Assembly (NCBI RefSeq): GCF_003014575.1
Contig: NZ_PYGF01000001.1
Location: 496,001-560,000, forward strand
DNA length: 64,000 nt
Origin: Cecembia rubra
GTDB taxonomy: Bacteria > Bacteroidota > Bacteroidia > Cytophagales > Cyclobacteriaceae
Reading direction: 5' to 3'
Positions 63,051-64,000 of the stretch are shown here, piece by piece. The notes beneath the pieces are model-generated. The model saw only the letters and a list, made by a program, of their open reading frames with translations. It was not told where the DNA came from and made no database searches. The translations under genes were made by a program, and so were the position numbers. Position 1 is the stretch's first letter. Every line of letters starts with the position of its first letter.

Positions 63051-63164
63051 AGGTTTTTTGGTTTGATGATCAATTAATGAATGATTAAAGATAGGTGCTT
63101 GATTCGGAATTTAAAAAAGGGACCCATCAAAAATATACTTTTGCCAACAAAGGCCATTCAAAAT

Positions 63165-63200
63165 AAAAAAACCTGATCGGAACAGTCCGACAGGTTTTTA
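63165..63200 (-). terminator. Terminator after the membrane protein gene at 63264
   Basis: AAAAACCTG plus TCGGA on one arm and TCCGA plus CAGGTTTTT on the other form a bulged stem; on the minus strand it ends in a run of T. It lies 64 bases past the stop at 63264. Confidence 0.75.
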
Positions 63201-63263
63201 GAGAGAACACAAAAAATCAAACGTCAGTCAGAAAAAACTTAAATTCAAATCAATTCGGTCTAT

Positions 63264-63776
63264 TTAAAATACAAAAACAAAAAGTGATAAAAATCCACAG
63301 GAAATGCCGACAACTTTAAAAATGATTCCTGTATATATTGTCAAATTGTGGGTGATTTCAGACGATGAGTTATCAAACCATACCATTCCATTTTCGTCTT
63401 TATGAAAAAACTCATAAATACTTGTTTCTATCTGAAACTTCGTTGCTATCAATAAGCAAATGAATGCAAATATCAACTGAGTTAAGATCAACTGAATTTT
63501 GTTTGGAGAACCAAAGAAGGGAAAATTAAATCCTATCGAAGCATTTTGAGAAGAAACCCCCGGGTTCTGAATTAATTCTTCATCAATAAAATAAAACGCT
63601 TCGTTTGTAGCAAAATAATCTTCTGTAGATTCCACTTCAATGTAAGCTATCCTCTCTTCCTCATTTAAAGCTTGAGTTTCATGATATTTTAACTGTAACA
63701 TGACAACTGAAGCTACCAATGCTACTAAAAACAGTAGGGCAAAGGTCAAATTCGAATAGTTCTTCAAATTGTTCAT
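63264..63776 (-). CDS. Membrane protein of unknown function
   Basis: About 171 residues from the ATG at 63776; the frame is open to an ATG at 63932, but that stretch (KSFFENFIYTKNKIVNKILFCKF-type, very Lys/Asn/Phe-rich) looks like non-coding AT-rich sequence. Three hydrophobic helices are visible: near the start (YSNLTFALLFLVALVASVVML), in the middle (IQLILTQLIFAFICLLIATKF) and at the C-terminus (GIIFKVVGISCGFLSLFVFVF). Between the first two lies a periplasmic-size loop with acidic residues (EERIAYIEVESTEDYFATNEAFYFIDEEL, residues about 40-68). No family recognised. Confidence 0.65.
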   Translation of the reverse strand: MNNLKNYSNLTFALLFLVALVASVVMLQLKYHETQALNEEERIAYIEVESTEDYFATNEAFYFIDEELIQNPGVSSQNASIGFNFPFFGSPNKIQLILTQLIFAFICLLIATKFQIETSIYEFFHKDENGMVWFDNSSSEITHNLTIYTGIIFKVVGISCGFLSLFVFVF

Positions 63777-64000
63777 ATTTAATTTTAGAGTTCGTTTGGT
63801 GCTTTCTGCACAATCGAAATAATGCATAAAAAATCTATTATCAAAATTTTTATTATAAAAAAACTTACAAAACAAAATTTTATTAACGATCTTGTTTTTT
63901 GTGTATATGAAATTTTCAAAAAACGATTTCATTAGGTGGTATCTTCGTCTATAGTCCTTTGGGGAGCAAATCTTCCGTGGAAAGTCAAACTTAATTTTGT

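Noticed and set aside
1-64000. CRISPR arrays, tRNA or rRNA genes, insertion sequences
   Set aside because: No regularly spaced repeats, cloverleaf-like sequences, rRNA segments or transposase genes were seen on either strand.

Overview
The window is chromosomal DNA of a Bacteroidota bacterium, most likely a Cytophagales member of the Cyclobacteriaceae type (inferred from gene content, no database used). The evidence is SusC/SusD outer-membrane pairs, an ECF sigma/FecR couple, promoters of the Bacteroidota form TTG-N18-23-TAnnTTTG, almost no Shine-Dalgarno sequences, BlaI/M56-TonB genes, the short ribosomal protein bTHX and AT-rich intergenic DNA. I saw no rRNA or tRNA genes, insertion sequences, phage or CRISPR arrays.

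Layout. Positions 1-4743 carry an exported M14 carboxypeptidase cut by the window edge, an exported 3-keto-disaccharide-hydrolase-like protein, a ROK-type sugar kinase and a CAP-domain lipoprotein. Positions 4908-18446 form the most distinctive locus: ECF sigma factor, FecR anti-sigma factor, STN-bearing SusC, SusD, then an alternating series RraA-type aldolase / enolase-superfamily dehydratase / RraA-type aldolase / enolase-superfamily dehydratase, followed by a BASS-family transporter and an NTF2-like protein. All four enzymes carry export signals (Sec for the RraA-like proteins, Tat for the enolase-superfamily ones) and there is no glycoside hydrolase. I read it as a transport locus for a sugar acid or similar small molecule that is dehydrated and cleaved outside the cytoplasm. 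A second TonB-dependent receptor and an SLC13 permease lie just beyond on the other strand.

Positions 24251-37852 are mostly housekeeping: thioredoxin-like protein plus MnmE, a DtxR regulator, an unrecognised lipoprotein with a clear promoter, a glycosyltransferase, DapD, a TPR lipoprotein, a flavin monooxygenase overlapping a Sir2 deacylase, TopA, SixA and an arginase-family enzyme. Positions 37918-40569 hold a BlaI repressor with an M56 peptidase fused to TonB domains, behind a promoter with a candidate operator. Positions 40781-48115 hold a fatty-acid desaturase, small membrane proteins, a histone-deacetylase-like enzyme, a Skp-like lipoprotein, a deoxyhypusine-synthase-like protein and an OmpA/PD40 protein.

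Positions 48167-53076 are a compact sucrose-type operon (Na+ symporter, GH100-type invertase, fructokinase) divergent from a LacI regulator, with a 22-bp operator-like palindrome between them. The rest holds bTHX (41 codons), a TrmH-type rRNA/tRNA methylase, a CocE-type hydrolase, a small beta-barrel-like protein, a probable VLRF1 (Vms1-like) peptidyl-tRNA hydrolase, two poorly characterised proteins, the HrpB helicase, a Gfo/Idh/MocA oxidoreductase and a membrane protein. Many genes have an upstream in-frame TTG that would lengthen them; where an ATG sits just before the conserved sequence or signal peptide I used the ATG.
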